Of a DNA stretch of 64,000 nt, positions 49,808-59,105 are shown one piece after another (the stretch's first letter is position 1; the number at the start of each line of letters is the position of its first letter). The stretch comes from Streptomyces fildesensis (GTDB lineage Bacteria; Actinomycetota; Actinomycetes; Streptomycetales; Streptomycetaceae): assembly GCF_016107395.1 (NCBI RefSeq), contig NZ_JAAIKO010000003.1:372001-436000 (forward strand), written 5' to 3'. The notes under the pieces are model-generated. The model saw nothing but the letters and a program-made list of their open reading frames with translations, did no database searches and was not told where the DNA came from. Position numbers and translations under genes: made by a program.

Positions 49808-51007
49808 ATGAACGTGCTGGACTTGTTGCTGTTGCTCGCGGCCGCGTGGTTCGCGGTCGTCGGCTACCGCCAGGGATTCGTCGTCGGCGTCATGTCGGTG
49901 ATCGGGTTCCTGGGCGGCGGCCTGGCAGCGGTCTACCTGCTGCCCATGATCTGGGACAAGGTCACCGACGACTCCTCGCCGGGGTCCGTGGCGGTGGTGA
50001 TCGCCGTGGTCGTGGTGATCGTCTGCGCCTCGGTCGGCCAGGCGTTCACCACCCATCTGGGCAACAAGCTGCGCACCCAGATCACGTGGTCACCGGCCCG
50101 CGCGCTGGACGCGGGCGGCGGCGCGCTGGTTAACGTCGCCGCGATGCTGCTCGTCGCCTGGCTGATCGGCTCCGCGCTGGCCACCACGGCGCTGCCGACC
50201 ATAGGCCGTGAGGTGCGCTCCTCGAAGGTCCTGCTCGGCGTCTCCCGGGTCATCCCGCAGCAGGCCGACAACTGGTTCACCGACTTCAGCTCCACGCTCG
50301 CGCAGAACGGCCTCCCGCAGGTCTTCAGCCCGTTCGGCAGCGAACCGATCACCTCGGTGCCCGCGCCCGATCCCAGGCTCGCGAGCAGCGCGGTCGTCAA
50401 CGACGCCCGTCGGAGCATCGTGAAGGTCGTCGGGACCGCGCCCAGCTGCGGCAAGGTGCTGGAGGGCACCGGCTTCGTCTTCGCCAGGGACCGGGTGATG
50501 ACCAACGCCCACGTCGTCGGCGGGGTCAGCGAGCCCACCGTGCAGATCGGCGGCGAGGGCCGGCTCTACGACGCCCGCGTCGTCCTCTACGACTGGCAGC
50601 GCGACATCGCCGTCCTGGAGGTGCCGTCCCTCAACGCACCCGTGCTGAACTTCACCGCGGGCGACGCGCACAGCCGCGACGACGCGATCGTGGCGGGCTT
50701 CCCGGAGAACGGCGGCTTCGACGTCCGTGCGGCCCGGGTACGCGGCCGCATCCAGGCGAACGGCCCGGACATCTACCACCGGGGCACCGTGCACCGCGAC
50801 GTCTACTCGCTGTTCACGAAGGTGCGCCAGGGCAACTCCGGCGGCCCGCTGCTGACCCCGGACGGCAGGGTGGCAGGCGTCATCTTCGCCAAGTCCCTCG
50901 ACGACGCCGACACCGGCTACGCACTGACCGCGGACGAGATCCGCGACGACATCACCGCGGGCCGCACGGCGGACCGCCAGGTCGACAGCCAGGGCTGCGC
51001 GCTCTAG
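49808..51007 (+). CDS. marP: MarP-like membrane serine protease (CvpA + trypsin-like)
   Basis: A 399-residue protein: four N-terminal helices of the CvpA type (MNVLDLLLLLAAAWFAVVGYRQGFVVGVMS...) followed by an extracytoplasmic chymotrypsin-like protease. The triad is visible: His in VMTNAHVVGG, Asp in DWQRDIAVLEV, Ser in VRQGNSGGPLL. It matches M. tuberculosis MarP (Rv3671c), which protects cells in acid by activating peptidoglycan hydrolases, and sits in the same nth-nudix-marP order. ATG 49808 is used; the ribosome site is weak. Confidence 0.93.
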   Translation: MNVLDLLLLLAAAWFAVVGYRQGFVVGVMSVIGFLGGGLAAVYLLPMIWDKVTDDSSPGSVAVVIAVVVVIVCASVGQAFTTHLGNKLRTQITWSPARALDAGGGALVNVAAMLLVAWLIGSALATTALPTIGREVRSSKVLLGVSRVIPQQADNWFTDFSSTLAQNGLPQVFSPFGSEPITSVPAPDPRLASSAVVNDARRSIVKVVGTAPSCGKVLEGTGFVFARDRVMTNAHVVGGVSEPTVQIGGEGRLYDARVVLYDWQRDIAVLEVPSLNAPVLNFTAGDAHSRDDAIVAGFPENGGFDVRAARVRGRIQANGPDIYHRGTVHRDVYSLFTKVRQGNSGGPLLTPDGRVAGVIFAKSLDDADTGYALTADEIRDDITAGRTADRQVDSQGCAL

Positions 51008-51028
51008 AAGGTCTTCCAAGGTCCCTGC

Positions 51029-51056
51029 GGGCCGTTCGGGATCGGCCGAACGGCCC
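51029..51056 (+). terminator. Terminator of the nth-marP operon
   Basis: GGGCCGTTCGG pairs with CCGAACGGCCC around a six-base loop, 22 bases after the marP stop. A direct repeat CCTGAGGCCCTGTCCGG follows twice (about 51056-51093). Confidence 0.8.
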
Positions 51057-51094
51057 CTGAGGCCCTGTCCGGGTCCCTGAGGCCCTGTCCGGCG

Positions 51095-51277
51095 CTAGTC
51101 GCTACGGGGGTGCCGCAGGCGCGCGCCCACCCAGCGGGCGCGCCGCCGGAGAATGCGGGGAATACCGATCTGATGCTCCCCCTCGGGGAGTACGGCCACA
51201 GGCGTCGCGCGGTTGACAGCTGCGACGAGATTGCGGCGGGTGCGTGATACATCACGGTAGTCGTGCGTCCAACCCAT
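51095..51277 (-). CDS. Small basic protein, conserved-looking
   Basis: A 60-residue basic protein, MGWTHDYRDVSRTRRNLVAAVNRATPVAVLPEGEHQIG..., with about 11 Arg. The codon positions have the high third-position GC of real genes. I believe similar short proteins occur in other Streptomyces at this place, but I cannot confirm it. No domain is recognised, and no other gene is seen in the 420-base gap between marP and the next gene. Confidence 0.45.
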   Translation of the reverse strand: MGWTHDYRDVSRTRRNLVAAVNRATPVAVLPEGEHQIGIPRILRRRARWVGARLRHPRSD

Positions 51278-51427
51278 ACCGAGCTACGTGCCCGCGCCCC
51301 AAGGTCGGTAATCGTGCGGCGGTCGGCCAATTGGCGTATGCGTCCGGCATTTGGCTGATCGTCAGACAGTCGTACCGGACTGTCCACCCGTCTGACGTCC
51401 CGTCCGGCGGCCGATTCTTCAGGGTGA

Positions 51428-52351
51428 CTAGCGGTCCGGCTCGGGGTCCTTCAGCCAGTTGATCAGCTCGGTCGAGAACGCGACCGGGTCCTCCTCGTGC
51501 GGGAAGTGCCCCAGCCCGTCGAAGAGCCGCCAGCGGTACGGCGCCTCCACGTACTCACCGCTGCCCGCGGCGCTGCGGGTGCGCATCGCGGAGTCCAGCG
51601 AGCCGTGCAGATGCAGGGTCGGGACCCGCACCGGACGCTTCATGCGCCGGTTGAACTGGATGCCGTCGGGGCGGGCCATCGAGCGGACCATCCAGCGATA
51701 CGGCTCGACGGCGCAGTGCGCCGTCGAGGGAATCTGCATCGCCTGCCGGTAGACGTCGACCGTCTCCTCGTCCGGCAGCAGCGGTCCTGACCAGTCCCGG
51801 ATCAGCCGTCCGACCATCGCGGAGTCGTCCGCGATCAGCTGCCGCTCCGGCAGCCATGGCCGCTGGAAGCCCCAGATGTAGGAGCCGGCCGCGCTCTGCT
51901 TCATGTCGGTGAGCATCGCCGTGCGCCAGCGCCGGGGGTGCGGCATCGAGCACACCGCCAGCCGGCGCACCAGCTTCGGGCGCATCACCGCCGCGGTCCA
52001 GGCGAGGTAGCCGCCGATGTCATGGCCGACCAGCGCGGCGTCCGGCTCGCCGAGCGAGCGGATCACCCCGGTCACGTCCAGCGCCAGGTTCGCGGGGTCG
52101 TAGCCGCGCGGCGTACGGTCGCTGCCGCCGACCCCGCGCAGGTCCATCGCGACCGCGCGGAAACCCGCGCCGGCGAGCGCCGTCAGCTGGTGCCGCCAGC
52201 TCCACCAGAACTGCGGGAAGCCGTGCAGCAGCAGCACCAGCGGGCCGTCGCCGGCCTCGGCGATGTGGAAGCGCGCGCCGTTCGCGGCGACATCCCGGTG
52301 AGTCCAGGGTCCGTCGAGCCGTGCAACCGAGGAATTACCAGCGACCGTCAT
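51428..52351 (-). CDS. Alpha/beta-hydrolase, epoxide hydrolase-like
   Basis: A 307-residue hydrolase. LLLHGFPQFWWSWRHQL has the HGFP oxyanion motif, VGHDIGGYLAW has Asp as nucleophile (GHD, not GHS) and GLGHFPHEEDP has the His. These are the marks of epoxide hydrolases/haloalkane dehalogenases rather than esterases. In M. tuberculosis the epoxide hydrolase-like ephE lies beside marP, consistent with conserved order. ATG 52351 is used. A holin-like gene lies 13 bases upstream on the same strand, so they are probably one transcript. Confidence 0.88.
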   Translation of the reverse strand: MTVAGNSSVARLDGPWTHRDVAANGARFHIAEAGDGPLVLLLHGFPQFWWSWRHQLTALAGAGFRAVAMDLRGVGGSDRTPRGYDPANLALDVTGVIRSLGEPDAALVGHDIGGYLAWTAAVMRPKLVRRLAVCSMPHPRRWRTAMLTDMKQSAAGSYIWGFQRPWLPERQLIADDSAMVGRLIRDWSGPLLPDEETVDVYRQAMQIPSTAHCAVEPYRWMVRSMARPDGIQFNRRMKRPVRVPTLHLHGSLDSAMRTRSAAGSGEYVEAPYRWRLFDGLGHFPHEEDPVAFSTELINWLKDPEPDR

Positions 52352-52364
52352 GAAGCTGAGCGTG

Positions 52365-52814
52365 TCACACCTTGAGGTCGTCGGTGGTCCTGGACTCCAG
52401 GGGGCGCGGATGCGGCTTGACGCTCTGGAGTACGGCTGCCGTCTGCTTGGCCGAGGCGATGCTGCGCTCCGGCTTCTTCACCTTCTTGAACTTCGCCCGC
52501 GCGAACACCCCGAGGATCAGGGCGATCAGCACGTACGCGCCGCCGACGATCAGGAACGACCAGGCCAGACCCAGCCCGAGGGCGTGGATGCCGTAGGCCG
52601 CCGCCATGCTGAACATCGGCAGGGCGAAGAACGCCAGGGTGACGGCGCCCACGATCGCGCCGCTGCCGAGGCCGACCCGCTTGACGTCCTCACGCAGTTC
52701 CGCTTTGGCGAGGGCGATCTCGTCATGCACCAGGGCGGACATCTCCGCCGTGGCGGAGGCGAACAGCTGTCCGAGACTGCGGCTCGCGCCCTCGGCCTGC
52801 TCCACTGCGCTCAT
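52365..52814 (-). CDS. Phage holin-X/DUF1469-like membrane protein
   Basis: A 149-residue protein. After a helical start (QAEGASRSLGQLFASATAEMSALVHDEIALAKAEL) come two membrane helices (GAIVGAVTLAFFALPMFSM and LAWSFLIVGGAYVLIALIL), then a basic tail. This is the actinobacterial 'putative holin-X' family; despite the name, these genes are chromosomal and probably not lytic. GGAGG before ATG 52814 is a good ribosome site. The ortholog lies near marP in mycobacteria. Confidence 0.85.
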   Translation of the reverse strand: MSAVEQAEGASRSLGQLFASATAEMSALVHDEIALAKAELREDVKRVGLGSGAIVGAVTLAFFALPMFSMAAAYGIHALGLGLAWSFLIVGGAYVLIALILGVFARAKFKKVKKPERSIASAKQTAAVLQSVKPHPRPLESRTTDDLKV

Positions 52815-52883
52815 CGCATCCTCCGTCGGTATCCGTCATGCCCGGCTACCAGGTGGTAGGGACTGTTACCCACAGATCATGCC

Positions 52884-54335
52884 TCAGTCCCCGTCACCCG
52901 CGCCTCTGACCCGGGCCAGTTCGGCGAGCCTGCGGTGCTCGACGGCCTTCCGTTCGAGGATCTCGGCCATCCGCAGGTGGTACTCCGGCTTGTCCTGCTC
53001 GTAGATGTCCGGGATGCCGTCCCCGTCCTCGTCGCGCTCCTCCTCCTCGCACATCGCCCGGTACTTGTTGTTGCGGAGCTTGAGCAGGATGCCCGCGATG
53101 ACGGCCGCGATCAGGGACCCGATCAGGACGGCCGCCTTCACCTCGTCGGCCAGCACCGGGTCCTCGTCGAAGGCGAGTTCGCCGATCAGCAGCGACACGG
53201 TGAAACCGATCCCGGCCAGTGAGGCGACGGCGAGCACATCGGGCCAGCGGAGCTCCGGGTTGAGCTCCGCCCGGGTGAACCGGGCCGCGAGCCACGTGCC
53301 GCCGAACACGCCCAGGGTCTTGCCGGCCACCAGGCCGAGCACCACGCCGAGCGTCTCGGGCTGGGAGAAGACATCGGTGAGCGCGCTGCCGGAGACGGCG
53401 ACACCTGCCGAGAAGAGGGCGAACAGCGGCACCGCCAGGCCGGCGGAGACGGGGCGCACCAGGTGCTCGACGTGCTCGCCCGGAGAGTGCTCCTCGCCCT
53501 CCCGGCGGGTACAGCGCAGCATCAGGCCCATGGCGACGCCCGCGATCGTGGCGTGCACGCCGCTGTTGTACATCAGCCCCCAGATGACCAGGGCGAGCGG
53601 CAGGTAGATGTACCAGCCGCGCACTTCCTTGCGGAGCAACAGCCAGAAGACCAGCAGGCCGAGCACAGCGCAGCCGAGGGCCACGAAGTTGATCGACGAG
53701 GTGAAGAAGACCGCGATGATCAGGATCGCGAAGAGGTCGTCGACGACGGCGAGCGTCAGCAGGAAGGCGCGCAGCGCGGACGGCAGCGAGGTGCCGATGA
53801 CCGCGAGCACGGCCAGCGCGAAGGCGATGTCGGTGGCGGTCGGGACCGCCCAGCCGTCGAGCGCGCCGCCGCCGACGGTGTTGACCACCACGTAGACGAG
53901 CGCGGGTACGGCCATGCCGCAGACGGCGGCGATGACCGGGAGCGCCGCGGCGGACGGCGTCCGCAGCTCACCGGCGACCAGCTCGCGCTTGAGCTCGATC
54001 CCGGCGACGAAGAAGAAGACGGCGAGCAGCCCGTCGGCCGCCCAGTGCTGCACCGACAGGTCCAGCCCCAGGGAGGACGGGCCGAAGTGGAATTCCCTGA
54101 CCGTCTCGTAGGTGTGGTGCGCCGGGGTGTTGGCCCAGATCAGCGCGGCGACGGCGGCGATGAGCAACAGGATGCCGCCCACGGTCTCGGCGCGCAGTGC
54201 GTCGGCGACGAAGGTCCGCTCGGGGAGGGACAGCCGGCCGAGGAGGACGGAACGGCGGGTGGGCGCGGTCGCGGGCTGGTCGGTCGCGGGTCGCTCGGTC
54301 ACAGGTCGAAGACCTCCGGTCGGTCGGTCATCCAC
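52884..54335 (-). CDS. nhaA: Na+/H+ antiporter NhaA
   Basis: A 483-residue NhaA with about 11-12 helices. FFFVAGIELKRELVAGEL, PTATDIAFALAVLAV (the two conserved Asp region) and VDDLFAILIIAVFF hold the ion-binding residues. It expels Na+ in exchange for H+. A 70-residue cytosolic C-terminal extension (EEEERDEDGDGIPDIYEQDKPEYHLRMAEIL...) includes a DxDxDGxPD-like segment resembling a calcium-binding loop. The start may be GTG 54335 or GTG 54302; neither has a strong ribosome site. Confidence 0.93.
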   Translation of the reverse strand: MDDRPTGGLRPVTERPATDQPATAPTRRSVLLGRLSLPERTFVADALRAETVGGILLLIAAVAALIWANTPAHHTYETVREFHFGPSSLGLDLSVQHWAADGLLAVFFFVAGIELKRELVAGELRTPSAAALPVIAAVCGMAVPALVYVVVNTVGGGALDGWAVPTATDIAFALAVLAVIGTSLPSALRAFLLTLAVVDDLFAILIIAVFFTSSINFVALGCAVLGLLVFWLLLRKEVRGWYIYLPLALVIWGLMYNSGVHATIAGVAMGLMLRCTRREGEEHSPGEHVEHLVRPVSAGLAVPLFALFSAGVAVSGSALTDVFSQPETLGVVLGLVAGKTLGVFGGTWLAARFTRAELNPELRWPDVLAVASLAGIGFTVSLLIGELAFDEDPVLADEVKAAVLIGSLIAAVIAGILLKLRNNKYRAMCEEEERDEDGDGIPDIYEQDKPEYHLRMAEILERKAVEHRRLAELARVRGAGDGD

Positions 54336-54464
54336 TGGACATGGCTGACTCCGTTGCCGACCAGACTTCCCGGCGCACCTTGTGTACTGACGCGTTCCTG
54401 ACGCGGGGACCAGCTTATCGGGTCACGCGCTGTGCCGTCCGGCGATCGTCATATTACGGACATG

Positions 54465-54495
54465 AGGGGCTCCCGGCCTGCTGCCGGGAGCCCCT
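54465..54495 (-). terminator. Terminator of acsA
   Basis: AGGGGCTCCCGGC pairs exactly with GCCGGGAGCCCCT around a five-base loop, downstream of acsA on the minus strand. Confidence 0.88.
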
Positions 54496-54528
54496 TGTCG
54501 GCCGTCCGGACCCTCTCAGGCCCTGCGG

Positions 54529-56487
54529 TCAGTCCTCGCTGGTCGCGCCCGGCAGGTTGGTCTGGATCAGATCCATCACCGAGGAGTCCGTCAGCGTGGT
54601 GACGTCACCGAGCTCGCGGTTCTCGGCGACGTCGCGGAGCAGCCGGCGCATGATCTTGCCGGAACGGGTCTTCGGCAGCTCGCTGACGATCAGGATGCGC
54701 TTGGGCTTCGCGATCGGGCCCAGCGTCTTCCCGACGTGGTCGCGCAGCTCGGCGACGAGCGTGTCGGAGTCCGAGGCGGTGCCGCGCAGGATGACGAAAG
54801 CGACGATGGCCTGGCCGGTGGTCGCGTCGGTCGCGCCGACGACCGCCGACTCGGCGACCTTCGGGTGCGAGACGAGCGCCGACTCGACCTCGGTGGTCGA
54901 GATGTTGTGGCCCGACACCAGCATCACGTCGTCCACCCGGCCGAGCAGCCAGATGTCGCCGTCCTCGTCCTTCTTGGCACCGTCACCCGCGAAGTAGCGG
55001 CCCTCGAACCGCGACCAGTAGGTGTCGATGTAGCGCTGGTCGTCGCCCCAGATGGTGCGGAGCATCGACGGCCACGGCTCGGTCAGCACCAGGTACCCGC
55101 CGGAGCCGTTCGGCACCTCGCGCGCCTCGTCGTCCACGACGGTGGCGGCGATGCCCGGCAGGGCGCGCTGCGCGGAGCCCGGCTTGGTGGTGGTGGCGCC
55201 CGGCAGCGGGCTGATCATCATCGCGCCGGTCTCGGTCTGCCACCACGTGTCCACGATCGGGCAGCGGTTGCCGCCGATGTGCTCGCGGTACCACATCCAC
55301 GCCTCGGGGTTGATCGGCTCGCCGACGCTGCCCAGCACCCGCAGCGAGGACAGGTCGAACTTCGCGGGGATGTCGTCGCCCCACTTCATGAACGTCCGGA
55401 TCGCGGTGGGCGCGGTGTAGAGGATCGTCACGCCGTACTTCTGGACGACCTCCCAGAAGCGGCCCTGGTGCGGGGTGTCCGGGGTGCCCTCGTAGATCAC
55501 CTGGGTGGCGCCGTTGGAGAGCGGCCCGTAGACGATGTACGAGTGGCCGGTCACCCAGCCGATGTCGGCCGTGCACCAGTAGACATCGGTCTCCGGCTTG
55601 AGGTCGAAGACGGCGTGGTGGGTGTAGGAGGTCTGGGTGAGGTAGCCGCCCGAGGTGTGCAGGATGCCCTTCGGCTTCCCCGTCGTGCCGCTCGTGTAGA
55701 GGATGAAGAGCGGGTGCTCGGCGTCGAACGCCTGCGGCGTGTGCTCGGCGGACTGCCGCGTGACGATGTCGTGCCACCAGACGTCACGGCCCTCGGTGAA
55801 CGCTGTCTCCTGGCCGGTACGGCGGACCACCAGGACATGCTCGACCTGCGGACACTTGGCGACCGCCTCGTCGATGGCGGGCTTGAGCGCCGACGGCTTG
55901 CCGCGCCGGTAGCCGCCGTCGGAGGTGATGACGAGCTTGGCGTCGGCGTCCTGGATGCGGGACGCGACGGCGTCGGCCGAGAAGCCGCCGAAGACCACGG
56001 AGTGGGCGGCGCCGATCCGGGCGCAGGCCAGCATCGCGACCACGGCCTCGGGGATCATCGGGAGGTAGACCGCGACCCGGTCGCCGGCCTCGACGCCCAG
56101 CTCGGTGAGCGCGTTGGCGGCCCGGCTGACCTCGTCCTTGAGCTCGGCGTAGGTGAGCGAGCGGCTGTCGCCGGGCTCGCCCTCGAAGTGGATGGCGACC
56201 CGGTCGCCGTTGCCCGCCTCGACATGGCGGTCGACGCAGTTGTACGCCACGTTGAGCTTGCCGTCGGCGAACCACTTGGCGAACGGCGGGTTCGACCAGT
56301 CCAGCGTCTCGGTCGGCTCGGTGTCCCAGCTCAGCCGGCGCGCCTGCTCGGCCCAGAAGGCCGGGCGGTCGGACTCGGCCTGTGCGTACGCATCCGCGGT
56401 GACGTTGGCGGATGCGGCCAGCTCGGCCGGCGGAGCGAAACGCCGCTCCTCCTTCAACAGATTGGCCAGGCTCTCGTTGCTGCTCAC
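54529..56487 (-). CDS. acsA: Acetyl-CoA synthetase
   Basis: A 652-residue AMP-forming acetate-CoA ligase. The AMP-binding loop is YTSGTTGKPKGILHT. WCTADIGWVTGHSYIVYGPL, DTWWQTETGAMMISPLPG and YFAGDGAKKDEDGDIWLLGRVDDVM (the hinge) follow. Near the C-terminus LPKTRSGKIMRRLLRD carries the acetylatable catalytic Lys. It activates acetate for central metabolism. GTG 56487 has AAGGAG before it. M. tuberculosis acs (Rv3667) lies in the same neighbourhood. Confidence 0.97.
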   Translation of the reverse strand: MSSNESLANLLKEERRFAPPAELAASANVTADAYAQAESDRPAFWAEQARRLSWDTEPTETLDWSNPPFAKWFADGKLNVAYNCVDRHVEAGNGDRVAIHFEGEPGDSRSLTYAELKDEVSRAANALTELGVEAGDRVAVYLPMIPEAVVAMLACARIGAAHSVVFGGFSADAVASRIQDADAKLVITSDGGYRRGKPSALKPAIDEAVAKCPQVEHVLVVRRTGQETAFTEGRDVWWHDIVTRQSAEHTPQAFDAEHPLFILYTSGTTGKPKGILHTSGGYLTQTSYTHHAVFDLKPETDVYWCTADIGWVTGHSYIVYGPLSNGATQVIYEGTPDTPHQGRFWEVVQKYGVTILYTAPTAIRTFMKWGDDIPAKFDLSSLRVLGSVGEPINPEAWMWYREHIGGNRCPIVDTWWQTETGAMMISPLPGATTTKPGSAQRALPGIAATVVDDEAREVPNGSGGYLVLTEPWPSMLRTIWGDDQRYIDTYWSRFEGRYFAGDGAKKDEDGDIWLLGRVDDVMLVSGHNISTTEVESALVSHPKVAESAVVGATDATTGQAIVAFVILRGTASDSDTLVAELRDHVGKTLGPIAKPKRILIVSELPKTRSGKIMRRLLRDVAENRELGDVTTLTDSSVMDLIQTNLPGATSED

Positions 56488-56591
56488 GCCAACTCCTTGT
56501 CAGACTGTCCCAGATGTCCCGGCCATAGCTCATCAGGCCGCGGGCGCGATGACAAGAGTCGCAGGATAATTGGTTTAGACCTGTAGCGTGA

Positions 56592-56611
56592 GCGGCCCCG
56601 TTCGGGGCCGC
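56592..56611 (-). terminator. Small hairpin after the SulP-carbonic anhydrase gene
   Basis: GCGGCCCC pairs with GGGGCCGC around GTTC, 37 bases past the stop on the minus strand. Confidence 0.65.
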
Positions 56612-56647
56612 GCGGCGTGTCGCTCCGCCGCCCGGCCCCGGCCGGTG

Positions 56648-58858
56648 TCAGACCGCGTCCAGCACCTCCGGATGCACCGCCGAGAACGCCCCCGTGGCGT
56701 GGTCCAGGACGTACGCCTGGGCCTCGGCGACATGGAAGTACATGCCCTGGAGCTCGAGCTTCCCCTCCGCGTAGCGGCGGGCCACGCACGGGTGGTCCAG
56801 CAGGTGCTCCAGCTGTTGGACCACGTTGGCCAGGCTCAGCCGCTCCAGATCGTCGGCCGGTGCCCGGTCCGTCATCCCGGGACCGCCCCGCGCCAGCCGC
56901 TCCAGGCTCGGCCGGCCGTGTCGCAGCCAGCGGGCCAGCGGGGTCTGCGCGCCGGGCGCGTGGTCGCTGCCGAGCAGCGCCTGCATGGCGCCGCAGCCGG
57001 AGTGCCCGCAGACCGTGATGCTGCCGACCTTCAGTACGTCCACCGCGTACTCGACGGCCGCGGCCACCGAGTCGCAGGAGTTGTCCGAGCCGGGCGGCGG
57101 CATCAGATTCCCGACATTGCGGACGGTGAAGAGGTCGCCGGGACCGCTGGAGGTGATCATGCTGGTCACCAGCCGGGAATCGGCGCAGGTGAGGAAGAGC
57201 TGGGTGGGCCGCTGGCCCTCCCGCGCCAGCCGCGCCAGCTCGTCGCGCACCAGGGGTGCGGTGTTGCGCTGGAAGTTGCTGACGCCCCCGAGCAGCTGGT
57301 TGCCGGCCGGTGCGGTGACGGTGGCGGCGCTCGGCCGGGTGCAGTGGTGGTTGCGCCACGGCGTCCAGGGCCGGCAGGCGTGCGTGCTCGCCGGTTCGCT
57401 GACGGTCCCTCCGTTGCGGTCGCCGAGCATGGCCCAGCCGCCGCGGGCACGGTGCCGGTCGCACCACGACTGCAGCGCTTCGTACGCCGCGTGGTCCATG
57501 AACGAGCCGTCCAGCTCCACGACGGCGTGCGCTCCGTCCGGCACTTGGGCGAAGGCCCGGGTGAGCCGGGGCACCGCGAGGAACGTCAACTGCCCGCGGG
57601 CCCGCACCCGGTAGCCGCCCGCCTCCTCGGAGACCGTGATACGGGTGCGGGTGAGGCGGCGCAGCGCGGTGAACGCCGCTACCGCGATCCCGGCCACCAC
57701 GCCCTCCAGTACGCCGAGCAGCAGCACGCCGCCGATGGTGGTGACGTACACCGGGAACTCCTGGTGCCGCCGTACGTTTTTGATGTGCGCGAAGCTGACC
57801 ATCTTCACGCCGACGAGCAGGACCAGGACGGCGAGGGCGGCGAGCGGGATCAGATCCAGCACGCCGGCCAGCAGGCTCGCGCACAGCACCACCCCCACCC
57901 CGTGCAGGACGGTGGACCAGCGCGTCACGGCTCCGGCCCGGATGTTCGCCGAGCCGCGCATCGCGCCGCCGGCCACCGGCAGACCGCCGAGCAGCCCGGA
58001 GACCACGTTCGACGCGCCCTGGCCGAGCAGTTCACGGTCGAGCCGCGCGGGTCTGGCCTGCCGGTCCGGGTACGCGGACTGCATCTTGTCGAGCGCGACC
58101 GCGGACAGCAGCGATTCCATGCTCGCGACGAGGGTGACGGTGACGACCGCGGCGAGCAGGCCGAGCACCGGGCCCTCCGGCAGCCGGGGCAGCACCGGAG
58201 CGTTCCACGACGGCAGATCGACGCGCGGCACGGTCAGCGCGAGACCAGCGGCCGTGGCGGCGGCGACCGCCGCCAGCGCCGCCGGGACCGCCCGCAGCGC
58301 GCGCACGGCTCTGTTTCTGACGTTCTTTCCGGGCAGCCGGGGCCAGCCGACGAGGACGACGGCGGTGAGCGCGCCGATCCCCAGGGTGGCCGGGCTGGTG
58401 GCCGCCAACTGGCGTGGCAGCGCACCGAGGTTGGCCAGGGCGGAGCCCTGAGCGGTGCCGCCGAGGATGACGTGCAATTGCCCGACGGCGATGGACACGC
58501 CGATCCCGGCGAGCATGCCGTGCACGATGGCGGGGCTGACGACGAGCGCGGCCCGCGCCACCCGCAGGGCGCCGAGGGCGACCTGGGAGAGGCCGGCGAG
58601 CACGGTGATGGCGCAGGTGGTGCGCCATCCGTAGCGCTGTACGAGTTCGGCGGTGACGACCACGAGGCTGGTGGCAGCCCCGCTGACCTGCAACGGGGCC
58701 CCGCCGAGCAGCCCGGCGACGATACCGCCGACGGCTGCGGCGACAAGGCCGGACTGGAGGGGCGCACCGGTGGCGAGGGCGATACCGAGCGACAGCGGCA
58801 CGGCGATCAGAAAGACAGTGATCGAGGCGGACAGATCGGACCTGTGAGGCGTCTGCAT
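56648..58858 (-). CDS. SulP-type anion transporter fused to beta-carbonic anhydrase
   Basis: A 736-residue three-part protein. Residues about 5-410 are the SulP/SLC26 transporter (LSASITVFLIAVPLSLGIALATGAPLQSG; ASMESLLSAVALD). Residues about 430-520 form a STAS domain (VELDGSFMDHAAYEAL). The C-terminal 210 residues form a beta-carbonic anhydrase with its zinc ligands (FLTCADSRL, CGHSGCGAM) and VRNVGNLMPPP. It should carry bicarbonate (or sulfate) and interconvert it with CO2 at the membrane, as proposed for such natural fusions. ATG 58858 opens MQTPHRSDLSAS. Here it follows acsA, a CO2-relevant neighbour. Confidence 0.92.
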   Translation of the reverse strand: MQTPHRSDLSASITVFLIAVPLSLGIALATGAPLQSGLVAAAVGGIVAGLLGGAPLQVSGAATSLVVVTAELVQRYGWRTTCAITVLAGLSQVALGALRVARAALVVSPAIVHGMLAGIGVSIAVGQLHVILGGTAQGSALANLGALPRQLAATSPATLGIGALTAVVLVGWPRLPGKNVRNRAVRALRAVPAALAAVAAATAAGLALTVPRVDLPSWNAPVLPRLPEGPVLGLLAAVVTVTLVASMESLLSAVALDKMQSAYPDRQARPARLDRELLGQGASNVVSGLLGGLPVAGGAMRGSANIRAGAVTRWSTVLHGVGVVLCASLLAGVLDLIPLAALAVLVLLVGVKMVSFAHIKNVRRHQEFPVYVTTIGGVLLLGVLEGVVAGIAVAAFTALRRLTRTRITVSEEAGGYRVRARGQLTFLAVPRLTRAFAQVPDGAHAVVELDGSFMDHAAYEALQSWCDRHRARGGWAMLGDRNGGTVSEPASTHACRPWTPWRNHHCTRPSAATVTAPAGNQLLGGVSNFQRNTAPLVRDELARLAREGQRPTQLFLTCADSRLVTSMITSSGPGDLFTVRNVGNLMPPPGSDNSCDSVAAAVEYAVDVLKVGSITVCGHSGCGAMQALLGSDHAPGAQTPLARWLRHGRPSLERLARGGPGMTDRAPADDLERLSLANVVQQLEHLLDHPCVARRYAEGKLELQGMYFHVAEAQAYVLDHATGAFSAVHPEVLDAV

Positions 58859-59105
58859 GGTTCCCGTCTCCTTCAGGGCGGCGGGACGTGGTAGCCGTAC
58901 GTAACTGTATGGCTACTCTCAAGCGTCGGTAAAAGGAGAGTAATGCGGATATACGGTTCGGTGAAGTCCGTAGATCCACTCGGGCGGAGATTTGCTCCTA
59001 TCGGGTGAATCGGGGAGTGGTTTGGCCGGTCGTGACGGCCAAATCGCGGGAGCATGTCAGTTTTTGCTCTCGAATCCCTGCTCTCCCCTTTGGATCGAGG
59101 TTCGT

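Noticed and set aside
52365-52814. Phage origin for the holin-X-like gene
   Set aside because: The gene is part of a conserved actinobacterial neighbourhood with no other phage genes, and the family is mostly chromosomal.
56588-58894. 768-residue plus-strand frame opposite the SulP-carbonic anhydrase gene
   Set aside because: It is an antisense shadow; the minus strand encodes zinc ligands and membrane helices in the right order.
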